Of a stretch of 64,000 nucleotides of DNA, positions 16,518 to 28,700 are shown in pieces. Numbering within the stretch: the first letter of the stretch is position 1; each line of letters starts with the position of its first letter. The position numbers and the translations under genes were made by a program. The stretch comes from Marivirga atlantica. GTDB lineage: Bacteria; Bacteroidota; Bacteroidia; Cytophagales; Cyclobacteriaceae. Where the stretch lies: assembly GCF_016734805.1 (NCBI RefSeq), contig NZ_JAERQG010000004.1:514828-578827 (forward strand). The letters are read 5' to 3'. The notes beneath the pieces were generated by a model. That model did not search any database, was not told the origin of the DNA, and saw nothing but the letters and a program-made list of their open reading frames with translations.

Positions 16518-19037
16518 TTAAAATTTAAGTCTTAAGCCAATTGTCCATTGTCTACCAGTTCCAGGGTAAACTTCAACTGTTTCAATAGATCCATCAATGG
16601 CATCAGTAATGTAGTCAGCATCCAACACGTTGTTTACATTTCCATAAATGATAGTCTCCTGATTTCCTATTTTGAAAGAGTAATTAGCATTAATATCTAG
16701 GTTAAAGTAATCAGGAATCTGCCATGGTTGAACTCCTATATTAGCTTCGGTCGTTCTGTCATTAGGATCATAGTCAGCATAGTTATCAGTATAATAGTTT
16801 GCTAAAGCGCCAATCTTTAAGTTTTGAAACTGATAGCTAGCACCCAATGAAGCAGTTGTTTGAGCTGAATTACCAACTTTTAGACCGGAGATATAAAGAT
16901 TAATTGGGTCACCAACAGGCTGTTGAAGCTCATTAAAGATTTGAACATCTGAAATATCATTAGCCCATGTCCAGTCTCCTAATGACACCATACCATTTAT
17001 TCTCAAACCAGTAATTGGCTTGTAAACCCAGTCGATTTCAACACCTTGGTGAATGGCATTAACACCTGTCAAGTTAGCTATGTAAAGCGTATCTCCAACT
17101 TGAAATGATTCAACTAATGTTCTATCATTCCATCTAGTGTGATATAAGTTAACATTTGCATTAAAGTTGGCACTTCTATAACCATAACCTAACTCAACAC
17201 TTGTAATCTTCTGCATTACAGCATCTTCATTAGTTTCATTAGTAAAGTCTAAGAAAGCTGTTCCAAATTCAGGTGCCTTTGTAAAATTACCTGCATTAAC
17301 AAATACATTGTGATTATCAGTTAATCTATAATTAGCTCCACCTTTTACTTGGTAACCTAAGAAATGAAGAAATTCTGATTCTTGGTTTTCAGGCTCATAT
17401 TGAAAATAGTCAACCCTTTTGTATGAAGTATTAGATACAGAAGCAGAAAGAAAAGCGGTCCATTTATCTTGGGTATATTCAGCTTGTCCAAATAACCCCT
17501 CCCACAATACAACACCATCATTGTAATATGAAATCTTATCTCCTACTTTGGCTCTTTTATTAGGATTATTTATGTCACTATTGTCTAAAACATAATTAGC
17601 TCCTAGTAAGTCTGTAACTTCAGTAAAGTGAATTCCACGATAAGATCTTAAATCTAATCCACCTTGAAATGAAAGAGAACTATTTATATCTGTGTCAATT
17701 GTACTAAGCATTCCATACCATCTGTGGTCATTTCTTGAAGCTCTTAAAAAGCCTGTAGCATTTCCATCACCGCCATTAGCGTAATCGTTATTTTCATAAT
17801 TTGCTTGTCTTGTAGCCTCTAGGTCGTATAAATCATCCTCTAACCCATTACCATTTACATCTGGTTGTAAAAGTGTACCACCTACACCACCACCACCACC
17901 AGTACCTGTAGATACGTATAGAGCAGTTGAAATATCTGTAGTTTCATTTAATGACCAGTAATGGTTCAAGGAAATCTGTGGTTTGTGATAGAAGTTATCT
18001 TCAACATTTACTAACTGACCATCTAAATAACCATAATCTGTATTAAGTTTAATGCCTCTATCATTCTTTTGATAAGTTTCAATGGTTTTTCTGCTTTGTC
18101 TTTGACCATGTCTTTGAGGAGCACCAAAACCAGTTAATGATAGTGAATGCTGATCATTAATTATTTTTGACACATTAAAGAAATAATTATAGCCTTCAAA
18201 AGAAGTACCATCTACAAAACCATCACCTGTAATTTTCGCTCCAGAAAGAGATATAGCCCAATCATTATCTGTAAGACCTGTCGAAACATAAAAAGATGAC
18301 TTTTGGAAATTGTTATTACCTAATCCATAATAGATGTTTCCACCCTTTTCAGCATCAGTATTTTGTGTTAGAATATTAATAGTACCTCCAATTGATGGTA
18401 CTGCCACCTTAGATGCTCCTAAACCTCTCTGCACCTGCATGCTAGTAGTTACATCAGTTAAACCTGCCCAGTTTGACCAGTAAACTCTACCGTTTTCCAT
18501 GTCGTTTACAGGCACACCGTTTATTAAAACAGCAACGTTTTCAGAGTTAAAACCTCTTAAGTTAATACGAGAGTCTCCATATCCACCACCTTGTTTAGTT
18601 GCATAAACTCCTGGTGTAGATTTTAATAACTCAGGAAATTCCTGGTTACTTGCTCTTTCTAAAATTGTTTTTCTTTCAACAGTTGAAAACGCAACTGGTG
18701 TTTTACGATCCATTGCGACAGAAGCGAGCACTTGAATTTCATTTAAACCCACATATGAAGGCTTCATTTTGATTGAACTCAAATCTGATGAAGCAGGGAT
18801 TTCTATTCTTTCATAACCCACATAGCTTATTTCAAGCATTGCTCCATTATCTACCTTTAATTTGAAGTCTCCTTCAATATCGGTAGTAACACCATTTCTA
18901 GTTCCTTTTTCCAGAACGGTTGCTCCAATAAGCGCTTCACCGCTCTCCGCATCCACAACCTTTCCTGATACAGTGTTCTGTGCGTAAGCATAAATGCTGC
19001 AAACGCTCAAAACAACCATGAGTAAAAATTTCTTCAT
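16518..19037 (-). CDS. TonB-dependent receptor with N-terminal CarboxypepD_reg domain
   Basis: Outer-membrane active transporter, 839 residues from ATG 19037. I prefer this start because MKKFLLMVVLSVCSIYAYAQ is a clear signal peptide; the longer reading frame adds 15 unlikely residues. Order: carboxypeptidase-regulatory-like beta-sandwich (GKVVDAESGEALIGATV), plug domain (LRGFNSENVAVLINGVPVND, VPSIGGTINIL) and a barrel ending in WTIGLRLKF with a terminal Phe, as usual for Bam substrates. It is not the SusC type and no SusD gene is present. The lipoprotein and nuclease genes follow on the same strand (18- and 64-nt gaps), suggesting import of nuclease products. It is a paralogue of 19277-21994 and separated from it by a terminator. 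Confidence 0.94.
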   Translation of the reverse strand: MKKFLLMVVLSVCSIYAYAQNTVSGKVVDAESGEALIGATVLEKGTRNGVTTDIEGDFKLKVDNGAMLEISYVGYERIEIPASSDLSSIKMKPSYVGLNEIQVLASVAMDRKTPVAFSTVERKTILERASNQEFPELLKSTPGVYATKQGGGYGDSRINLRGFNSENVAVLINGVPVNDMENGRVYWSNWAGLTDVTTSMQVQRGLGASKVAVPSIGGTINILTQNTDAEKGGNIYYGLGNNNFQKSSFYVSTGLTDNDWAISLSGAKITGDGFVDGTSFEGYNYFFNVSKIINDQHSLSLTGFGAPQRHGQRQSRKTIETYQKNDRGIKLNTDYGYLDGQLVNVEDNFYHKPQISLNHYWSLNETTDISTALYVSTGTGGGGGVGGTLLQPDVNGNGLEDDLYDLEATRQANYENNDYANGGDGNATGFLRASRNDHRWYGMLSTIDTDINSSLSFQGGLDLRSYRGIHFTEVTDLLGANYVLDNSDINNPNKRAKVGDKISYYNDGVVLWEGLFGQAEYTQDKWTAFLSASVSNTSYKRVDYFQYEPENQESEFLHFLGYQVKGGANYRLTDNHNVFVNAGNFTKAPEFGTAFLDFTNETNEDAVMQKITSVELGYGYRSANFNANVNLYHTRWNDRTLVESFQVGDTLYIANLTGVNAIHQGVEIDWVYKPITGLRINGMVSLGDWTWANDISDVQIFNELQQPVGDPINLYISGLKVGNSAQTTASLGASYQFQNLKIGALANYYTDNYADYDPNDRTTEANIGVQPWQIPDYFNLDINANYSFKIGNQETIIYGNVNNVLDADYITDAIDGSIETVEVYPGTGRQWTIGLRLKF

Positions 19038-19063
19038 TTTGTTGTTTGTTTTAAATTTGGTCG

Positions 19064-19071
19064 CAAAAATA
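19064..19071 (-). promoter_or_regulatory. candidate -7 element for the TonB receptor operon
   Basis: Minus-strand TATTTTTG matches the Bacteroidota TAnnTTTG -7 consensus, 26 nt upstream of the ATG. The best TTG upstream is 26 nt away rather than 17-21, so the -33 part is weak. The paralogous receptor gene has a similar TATTTTTA (22019-22026) at a comparable distance. Confidence 0.4.
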
Positions 19072-19221
19072 GAATTCTGCATTTTTTAATGTTTGGTCAA
19101 AGCTATTAAGTATTAGTTAAAACTAATGAATATTTTGTTAACAATTTGATAACATTAAACTCAAAAACCCCCTGGCTCTATTTATTAGTTACTTTTCTAT
19201 CTAAGTGAATCATTAATATGT

Positions 19222-19255
19222 TAAAAAACCCTGACGAGAGCCGTCAGGGTTTTTG
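19222..19255 (-). terminator. rho-independent terminator after the upstream TonB receptor
   Basis: Stem CCCTGACG / CGTCAGGG (19229-19236 and 19242-19249) with flanking A and T runs, 22 nt beyond the receptor stop. It differs from the hairpin at 11953-11986 by a single base within the hairpin core. Confidence 0.88.
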
Positions 19256-19276
19256 AAAAAAATATGATTTAAAGAA

Positions 19277-21994
19277 TTAGAATCTTATTGTAACTCCTGC
19301 ATTAAAGTTTCTTGGTAATCCCAAGAATACTTCTGCATCATCTGCATCATGGTCACCATCAAAGGCATTAAATCTTGAGTTATCAGTTGCATCTTGAATG
19401 TAAACTTCATCAAACAAGTTGAACACCGATGCAAAAAGTTGTATACTGTAATCACTAGTTTTCATTGGAATAGTGAAGAAAGTTCTGAAATCAACTACGC
19501 TGTAACTAGGGACCTGCCATGATTGAGTTCTATCAGTTTCATCCGTTCTTGTCAGAGGATCAAAGTTTGAATAAAATCTATCGTAATATCTATAATCGAT
19601 TTTGAAAGATAAGTTGGATATTGGATTTATCTCTGTAGTTATGAAAAATTGAGACTGAGGGGCATCACCTACCTTTAAATCTTTTATATAAAGATTAAAA
19701 TCTTCTTCAACAGGAGAACCATCTTCATATGTTGTGTAAGTTGCACTTACATCATTTGCATAATACCAGTTGGCAAATGATGCTCCGGCATCAAACCTAA
19801 GCTGTTTAATAGGCTTGAAGCTCGCTTCCAGCTCTAAACCTGTATGAATTTGCTCAAGACCTCCTATGAATAAGAAATCTTCATCACCATTTTGCTGCCT
19901 AACATTTCTGGTGATTGTTCTATCTGCCCAAGAAGTGTTGTAGAAAGCTGCATTAATCACGAATGTATTAGTAAACGCATACTGAGCACCAAATTCGAAT
20001 GTAGTTATTTTCTCATTTTCTGGGCTATCGTAGGCAACACCATCACCGTCATCAATTGCATAATCAAAAATAGGGTTTCTTGATATATAACCTCCATTCA
20101 CATAAGCATTAAAATATCTGCTGAAGTTGTATGTGAAACCCGCTTTTACCTGATAACCTGGAAGATTATCTGTTACAATATTAAGCTCATTTCCATTATC
20201 ATCTTGAGTAAAGAAATCTGTATAATCATATTTAACTCCGGTATAACCTCCCATTAAAAAAATATTTACCCTTTCTGTCTGATATTGTCCTTGAGCGTAA
20301 GCACCAAGCCAGTTCACTGTATTAACATTGTGGTAATCAATTTTGTCACCAAGCCTTTTCATATACTGGTTTGGAGAAGTATCGAAGTCATTACCAGTAA
20401 AGGTATAATAATCACCTCCTAATAAATCTCTAACCTCTCTCCAATGATAAATACTTGCTGTTCTGGCATCCAACCCAATCTGAACAGAAAGGCTTTCATT
20501 TACATCGTAGAATAACTTTGTTATAGCTCCATATGTATCTTGTTGATTAACACTATTTCTCATAATACCAGTAGAAGCGTATTCAGAAGTTGAGTACGTT
20601 GAATCTATGTTCCCGGTATTTTGAGCTATTTCATCGTCCCATTGTCTGACTCCCATTCCATTAAAAGAATAATCGGTTGCTACACTACCAAAAGTACCTG
20701 AACCACCACCTTTACCTCCAGACCAATAAAGAACTGTATTCCACTGAAGTTTTTCAGAAATATTCATGAAGTAATTTAAGTTCACCTGCGGCTTATGGTA
20801 GAAATTCTCTCTTTCCATAATGTAATAAGGGCTCTGCCTTTCAGTTGTTCTCTCTTTATACATCTCATAATATTGACTTCCTGAATATGTTGGATTCACG
20901 CCACCATAATTCTGATTGAAATCACGGCCAGCCTCCCTGTATTGATTGAAAGCTGCTGGATCATACGAGTCTAGAGAACGAGCAAAGTCATGACTATACC
21001 TAGCAATGTTTTGAGCATATAGATTCTGTCCATGTGTTTGTGGAGCTCCTACTACATAACCTTCAATCTTGTTTTTATCGTTTATCTGGTAGGATAATCC
21101 CATATAATAGGCCCATGAATCAGTATAAAGTCCTTGTGCAAAACCATCACCAGTTTTCTTAACCACCGTTGCAGATGCCGCGAATTTATCATTTATCAAA
21201 CCTGTATTGTGAGAAATTGTAGTTTTACTAAAGTTCCAACTTCCTACTTCCTGCTTAATCATGGTACCTTCACTTCTAGTGGCTGGATCTGTAATTATAT
21301 TGACAGTACCACCTACTGAAGGAACAGCGAGGTTAACTGGGCTTATACCTTTCTGAACCTGGATAGAAGAAGCCGCATCACCAAGACCGTCCCAATTGGA
21401 CCAATATACTAGTCCATTCTCCATATCATTTACAGGAACGCCATTAATCATTACACCAACATTCTGATTATTAAAACCACGAACTGTTAGTCTGGCATCA
21501 CCTGACCCTCCTCCTTGGTTGGTAGAATAAACTGAAGGTGCCGTATTTAAAACCATTGGAAGATCTCTAGAACCCAAATCTTCTTGAATTTTTTTCTTAG
21601 CCACCTCTGTGTAAGTAAATGGCTGATCTCTAGTTATTCTAGAAGCCACAACTTCAATAGTAGAAAGCTCTTCTATTCCTGACTCTAAGTTTATCTTTCC
21701 TAATTTTTTAGAATCATCAGAGTTCAAGGATATAGAGTAAGGTTTAAAACCTATAAATCTGATTTCTAACGTAATACTTTTTGTAGGTACTGGTAACGAA
21801 AAATTACCCTCTATGTCAGTAGTGGTACCAATAGAAGTACCTTGAATCACCACATTCGCACCAGGTAGTGGCTCATTAGTATCGCCATCTACAACTTGTC
21901 CTGTTACAACATTTTCGTTTTGAGCAACAGCAATTGATGTTGCCACAGCAAATATTAAGCTGAAACTTAATATATAACTTGAAATTCTTTTCAT
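19277..21994 (-). CDS. TonB-dependent receptor with CarboxypepD_reg domain (paralogue)
   Basis: Outer-membrane receptor of 905 residues with signal peptide MKRISSYILSFSLIFAVATS. A carboxypeptidase-regulatory-like domain (GQVVDGDTNEPLPGANVVI) is followed by a plug with VRGFNNQNVGVMINGVPVND and VPSVGGTVNI, then a barrel ending GVTIRF. The plug motifs are nearly the same as in the next receptor downstream, so the two arose by duplication, but this one is longer and appears monocistronic, with its own -7-like element and terminator. No SusD-like or enzyme gene accompanies it on this strand. The substrate is unknown. Confidence 0.93.
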   Translation of the reverse strand: MKRISSYILSFSLIFAVATSIAVAQNENVVTGQVVDGDTNEPLPGANVVIQGTSIGTTTDIEGNFSLPVPTKSITLEIRFIGFKPYSISLNSDDSKKLGKINLESGIEELSTIEVVASRITRDQPFTYTEVAKKKIQEDLGSRDLPMVLNTAPSVYSTNQGGGSGDARLTVRGFNNQNVGVMINGVPVNDMENGLVYWSNWDGLGDAASSIQVQKGISPVNLAVPSVGGTVNIITDPATRSEGTMIKQEVGSWNFSKTTISHNTGLINDKFAASATVVKKTGDGFAQGLYTDSWAYYMGLSYQINDKNKIEGYVVGAPQTHGQNLYAQNIARYSHDFARSLDSYDPAAFNQYREAGRDFNQNYGGVNPTYSGSQYYEMYKERTTERQSPYYIMERENFYHKPQVNLNYFMNISEKLQWNTVLYWSGGKGGGSGTFGSVATDYSFNGMGVRQWDDEIAQNTGNIDSTYSTSEYASTGIMRNSVNQQDTYGAITKLFYDVNESLSVQIGLDARTASIYHWREVRDLLGGDYYTFTGNDFDTSPNQYMKRLGDKIDYHNVNTVNWLGAYAQGQYQTERVNIFLMGGYTGVKYDYTDFFTQDDNGNELNIVTDNLPGYQVKAGFTYNFSRYFNAYVNGGYISRNPIFDYAIDDGDGVAYDSPENEKITTFEFGAQYAFTNTFVINAAFYNTSWADRTITRNVRQQNGDEDFLFIGGLEQIHTGLELEASFKPIKQLRFDAGASFANWYYANDVSATYTTYEDGSPVEEDFNLYIKDLKVGDAPQSQFFITTEINPISNLSFKIDYRYYDRFYSNFDPLTRTDETDRTQSWQVPSYSVVDFRTFFTIPMKTSDYSIQLFASVFNLFDEVYIQDATDNSRFNAFDGDHDADDAEVFLGLPRNFNAGVTIRF

Positions 21995-22252
21995 TTTTTT
22001 GCTTGTTTAATTTCATCGTAAAAATAGCCACAAGAACATAAGCACCTGTTCTCTAGATAGTTAATTATTGGTTAAACTGGTTTTATATATCTAACAATTT
22101 CTTAACAATTAGATGGGATTATAAACACAACATATTTATTAAAGTCGTGACTTACAGACTGACAACTTGTGTTTTGTATAAAATATTCATCTAGAGGAAC
22201 CCTGTGTGAATCAATTTTTTATATAACTTAGCAGTCTACAAACTATCACCCT

Positions 22253-22705
22253 GTGTACCAAACCTATTTCATCGATGCTATAAAGCTATTTTTAATAGCT
22301 ATTCTTTTTAGTTGTGCTACTTCAAGTAAGAAAAAACAAGGTTCCTCAGAATCAAATAATAATGAGCCAATAAAAGCTGATATACCTTGGGGACCTGATA
22401 TTCCTCCAGAATATGCCAGATTAGAGGGTAAGCTCATTCATAATGAAGAAGTATTTAATTGTAATGATACAGAATGCACAATTCAATTTATTGTAAAGCA
22501 AGTTTTGGGTAGAGGTGCCACTTTCTCTGATAAAATTATGACAGGGGATACACTAAAAGCCAAACTTAAATATGGAGTCTTTTCAATTAAAGATTCCAGT
22601 CAACTGAAGGAGTTAAAAAGCCCAACTTCATTTATTGCAGAAATGCAGGGAAACCCATTAATAGAAAAAAAATTCACCATTTATAAATTCCAAAAACTTA
22701 ATTAA
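22253..22705 (+). CDS. small lipoprotein of unknown function
   Basis: Putative lipoprotein of 150 residues. It starts with GTG; there is no in-frame ATG before the hydrophobic segment LFLIAILFSC, whose Cys21 would be lipidated. The mature part is polar, with a Lys/Ser/Asn-rich spacer (about 24-42), a WGPDIPPEYA motif (about 46-55) and two further cysteines (NCNDTEC). I do not recognise a family. Its stop is one base before the ATG of the giant T9SS protein, so the two are co-transcribed and perhaps work together at the cell surface. The GTG start is the main uncertainty. Confidence 0.6.
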   Translation: MYQTYFIDAIKLFLIAILFSCATSSKKKQGSSESNNNEPIKADIPWGPDIPPEYARLEGKLIHNEEVFNCNDTECTIQFIVKQVLGRGATFSDKIMTGDTLKAKLKYGVFSIKDSSQLKELKSPTSFIAEMQGNPLIEKKFTIYKFQKLN

Positions 22706-22706
22706 C

Positions 22707-25700
22707 ATGAAAAGAATTTTAGCAATTCTATTACTTATTTCAGTGACCGGCTCCATATCTGTTGTAGCACAAACTGAAAAAAGAAATGATGATCAACCCA
22801 GAAGGTTCAATTATAAAAGACTCACTTCAGACCCAAACAGTGAATACTATAATTACAATATTAAAAAATCAAAAGACAATGCCTCAGAGAGATATAACTT
22901 TGAGTTTAACCGGCTTAAAAATCCAAAAACCGGTAAAATACCAGAAAATATAAAAAAGCTTGAGCTTGAATATGTGCTTTCTGAAAGAAGCAAACTACAG
23001 TTAGCAGATGAGGGTGGCTTTTTCAATTTTAGAAATGGCTTAAATTTCAAAACTGCTAATGGAGATCAGTCTAGCCCATGGGTAAATAGAGGCCCCTTTA
23101 ACGTAGGTGGACGAACCAGAGCCCTCGCTATAGACTTGGATGATGAAAATATCATTCTTGCAGGGGGAGTTTCTGGCGGTATGTGGAGAACTACAAATCA
23201 AGGCACTACCTGGACAAGAGTAACATCAGGAAGCGAACATCCTACTGTGACCGATGTGGAGCAAGATCCTAGATCAGCATTTAACGACACATGGTATTAT
23301 AGCACCGGTGAGCGAATTGGCGCCAGCCAAAGCGGGCGAAACGGATCTGCCTTTTTACAAGGAAATGGAATTTATAAATCCACAGATAATGGAGTAACAT
23401 GGTCAGTTTTAACTGCTACTCAAAACAATACTCCTCAATCCTTTGATAATGCCTTTGATTTAATATTCAATATAGAAGTTAATCCTGTTAATGGAGATCT
23501 ATATGTAGCTACTTTTTACGGCATTTTTAGATCAACAGATGGTGGTACATCGTTTACAGAAGTTTTATCTGCTGAATTCGATAACTTCTCGGATATTCAC
23601 ATTACTAGTACAGGTGTTATATACGCTGCCCTAGATAATGATGGAGGCAATGGAGGCATCTATAGAACTACGGATGGTGCAAGTGGTACATGGACTAATA
23701 TTACAGACGCTAGCTTCCCTTCATCTTATAGTAGAACTGTAATTCATTCTGCTCCTTCAAATGAAAATGTTCTATACATTCTGGCTTCTGGAACACCATC
23801 AGCTCCTGTAGGACATGATTTCTGGAAATACACCTATGTATCTGGTGATGGAAGTGGCTCTGGCGGAACTTGGGTGAACAGATCTGCTAACCTTCCTAAT
23901 ATAGGTGGTAGTGTAGGTAGCTTTAATTCTCAAGGAGGCTATGATTTGTACGTTAGAGTACACCCTACAAATGAAGACATAGTTTTTATTGGCGGAACCA
24001 ATATTTACAGGTCCTCGGATGCATTTGCCACGAGCTCAGGTGTATGGATAGGTGGCTATTCCCCTCTTAACAATGTGAGTCTTTATACAAATCATCACCC
24101 CGATCAACATAGCCTGGAGTTTTTTCCATCAGATCCATCAAAAGTTATTACTGGGCATGATGGAGGTATTAGTATAACTGATGATATAATGGCTCCTGTT
24201 GTAGGTACTGAACCAGTAACATGGACTTCACTGAACAATGGTTACCTGACCACGCAAGTGTATGCGCTTTCAATTGGCCCTTCCGATCAACTTATGGCTG
24301 GCTTTCAAGATAACAGTACTTGGTTTACTAATAATACCAACCCAGCAGACACTTGGGTAGATGTATTCAGTGGTGATGGTTCATATAATGCCTTCAATAG
24401 TGATGGTACTGTAAGGTACCTTTCATCACAAAGAGGTAATATATATAAAGTAACTTACTCAGATGCGAATAGTGCCACCCCACAAAGTTTCACCTCCTTA
24501 TCACCTGCTGAGGGTTTATTTGTAGCTCCATTCGAGCTAGATCCAAACAATGACGAAATCATGTACTACGCAGCAAGCAATACTGTATGGAGAAATGATA
24601 ACTTATCAAATGCTACTTCATCAACTGGATGGACTCAGCTTACGAATGCAGCATCTTCAAGCAATGTCTCTACTATAGGTGTTTCTACTCAGCCTGCTAA
24701 TGTTGTTTATTTTGGGACGACTAGTGGTGAAATTTATAGAATAGATGGCGCCAATACCGGGAATCCTTCCGCAACAGATATTTTCACTTCTAAAGGATTA
24801 CCTTCAGGAAATGTCTCAAGTATTAATGTTAATCCATACAATGCTGATGATGTAATTGTTACATTTTCTAATTACAGCATCAGAAGTATATTTCAAACTT
24901 TAAATGGAGGTACTAGCTGGACTAATATCAGTGGTAACTTAGAGGAAAATACAGACGGAACAGGAAATGGACCTTCTGTAAGATGGGCTAGCCGCATTGG
25001 TAATAATGACAGATACTTCATCGGTACCTCAACTGGTCTCTATTCCGCCACATCTTTGAATGGCACTTCAACCATTTGGACGCAAGAAAATATGGAAGGT
25101 ATCAGTAATGCTGTAGTAGAACAAATAAGGGTAAGAAATACTGATGGCTTAGTTGTAGTTGGAACTCACGGAAACGGTTTATTTTCCGCAAATTATGAAG
25201 TGAGTCAGCCTGACGTAATTGTTGAGAATCCTTTAAGTGACATCACAACAAGTGCCAACTCTTCCGACATTGTACTTGATGTAAGCAATATATTCAAGTC
25301 AAATACGGACCCGATACAAACTATTACTGTAACAGTTGACAATAACTCAAATCCTTCACTTTTAAGTGCTGGTATTTCAGGAAACAATCTAACTATCTCC
25401 TTAATAGCTGATCAATATGGTACTGCAGAGATTTCATTAAGAGGAACAGATGGAAGTGGTGAATTTGCTACTTCAGCCTTCAATGTATTTGTAACGCCTC
25501 CACCAGTTTCAAGCTTTCCCTATACCGTGGATTTTGAAAGCAATTTACCTGATGGCTGGAACACCTCAGGTGATATGGATTGGATAATTGCTAGCTCAGG
25601 TACTCCATCACCTGGAACAGGTCCTCTTGTAGACCATACTTTCGGAAATTCAACAGGGCAATTTATTTTTAGTGAAAGTTCTGATCCTGTAGTCCAAGAT

Positions 25701-28700
25701 GACGAGGCTATACTAACTTCTCGTAAAATTGATTTAAGCACTTTAACTAATCCTAGATTACAGTTTTTCTATCATATGTTTGGTGAAAGTATGGGGAGCT
25801 TAAAAGTTATTGTAAATGATATTACTAACTCCTCTACTACTGAAGTATTCTCTGTTACAGGCCAGCAACAGCAAAATCAGGATGATGATTATTTATCACC
25901 TGGCCCTACAGGAATAGATTTATCATCCTTTAATAGCTCAGTAGTTACTATTGATTTTATTGCGGTAAAGGGGACTAATTTTACCAGTGATGTTGCAATT
26001 GATGATATCGAATTTTTTGAATTGCCAGGTAATGATGTCGGTGTTGTTGATGTAAGTGTTTCAAATCAGCCGTTTTATGGTGCAGACGAAACAGTAACTG
26101 CAGCAATTATCAATTATGGAGGAAATTCACAATCATCTTTCGATGTAACATATATATTAGATGGAGGTACTCCTGTAACCGAAACAGTTTCTGCCACTAT
26201 AGCATCAGGCGATACGCTTTATTATGATTTCAGCACAAAGCTTGATGCCAGTAGTCTTTCAACTTTTAATGTTGAAGCTTACACTTCACTTACAGGTGAT
26301 GTTGATGCTTCAAATGATGCTACAACCAACTCATTTATTAAGGCTATTTTAATCAATAGTTTTCCATATTACAGCGAAAGCTTTGAATCTGGAACCAATA
26401 ATTGGTATACCACAGGAGTCAACAATAGCTGGGAACTTGGAGCGCCAAAAGCAACAACTATTAATTCTGCCTCAGATGGAAGCAATGCATGGGTAACAAA
26501 CCTTACGGGTGCCTATTCTAATTCTACTGACGCTCAAGTTTATTCGCCATATTTTGATTTAAATACATACGAAAAACCAGTGGTGCAACTAGACATATGG
26601 GCTCAATCAGAAATTGATTGGGATGGAACTGTTTTAGAAGCAACATATAATAGAGGACAAGACTGGCTTGTGGTTGGTAACTTTGGAGATCCTGATAACT
26701 GGTACAATAACGATGAAATAGAATCCTTAGGTGGAGGTCCTGGCTGGGATGATACTGATGGCTCGGGATGGGTAACAGCCACAAAAGCATTACCACTTTT
26801 TGCCATTAATCCTGAGGTTGCTTTCAGAGTTAGGTTTGTTTCCGATGGTAGTTTCACTGATGAAGGTTTTGCTTTTGACAATTTTAAAGTTTTCGATCTT
26901 TTACTAGGCTTAGACCTATCATCAAGTAGAAATACAACAAACATTCCTCTTGAAATCACACCATTTGAGAACGTCATTTATTACAGAATGGATGTTTCAA
27001 CTGATAACTTCAGCACCTTTTTACCAGGTTATGAAAACGTTCAGCTTTTCAACCCATCTATTAACATCACAGGCTTACAGCCTGATACAGAATACAATGT
27101 GCGCATTAAGTCATATGTGACAGATGCATATTCATCGGATTACTCCGAATTTATAGTAAGAACCATGGCATTACCAGTTGCTACAGCTGCCAGCAATATA
27201 ACTACCTCTAGCTTTACTGCTAACTGGGAAGTTTATACTGAATATCTTGGTGCTGATTCTTATAAGTTAGAAGTTTCTGATGATAACTTTGTTACAAATC
27301 TGGCCGGTTATGATATGGTTGATATTGTACCAAATTCACTTGATGTTACAGGCTTAACTGAAGGAACTGAATATCAATATAGAGTGAGTGCAGTTGTAAA
27401 CGGAGAGCTTACTGACCCTTCTGAAAGTATTTCAGTAACAACACTAACTAGTCCTCCGAGTGCACCAGACAACTTGCAAATAAGTGTAATCAATAGTAAC
27501 TCACTATCACTTAGCTGGAATGATAATTCAACCAATGAGGATGGTTTTGTAGTTGAAAGAAAACTAGCTTCAGCAAGCAATTTCGAAGAAGTTACGACCG
27601 TACCTACAGATAACACATCTTATACAGATAGTGGCTTAGATGCTAACACTGCCTATATTTATAGAGTCTATTCAACAAATACAGCTGGCAATTCAGCTTA
27701 CTCTAATGAATCGGAAGCATTAACATTAGCTGATGCACCTACCGCTCTTGCCGCAACTGAAGTTTTAGAAAACTCATTCGTTGCAAACTGGAGCAATACG
27801 GGTTCAGGTTTGACCTATCAATTGGATGTATCAACTGATAATTTTGTTACAACCTTAGCCGGTTATAATGCTTTAGAATTGTCTGAAACATCTAAATCAA
27901 TTGAAGGGCTAGAAGAAAATACTCAATATCAATACAGGGTAAAAACAGTTAACGCCTCAGGTAATTCATTGGCTTCTAATATAATTGAAGTTACCACATT
28001 AAAAACATTACCTACCGCGCCAACTCAATTAACTATTTCCGTTGGATATAACTTCACAAACCTTGAATGGACTGATAATGCTGACAATGAGGAGTCCTAT
28101 ACTATTGAAAGAAAACTAAGTTCACAAAGTAACTTTAGTGAAGTAAGTAGTCTAGGTGAAAATATTTCGTCTTATCAGGATACAGATGTTGAATTTAACA
28201 CAGAGTACATATATAGAGTATATGCCAGCAACTCAAGAGGTGTATCAGACTATTCTAATGAATTTACTGTTCAGACACTTCCCGAAATACCATCGGCACT
28301 TAATGCTACTGATATTGCTGAAAACAGCTTTATTGCCAATTGGTCAGATCAAGGAGAAGGTGTTAGTTACGCGATAGATGTTTCTGATGATAACTTTGAA
28401 ACAACACTTGAAAACTATACCACTAAAACTATTAGTAGTGGGAATTCTACTCTAGTGGAAGGTTTAGATGAGTTTACAGTTTACAAATACAGAGTAAGAA
28501 GTGAAAATTCTACAGGCTATACTGATTTCTCAAATATTATTGAGCTTACCACTTTAAAATCATTCCCGTTAGCTCCATCAAACTTATCACTGTCTGAAAC
28601 AGAAGAAGGGATTGTTTTATCTTGGGATGATGAATCTTTCAACGAATCAAGCTTTGTAATTCAGAAAAAGTTAAGCTCAAATGATGAATTTGTTGATTTA

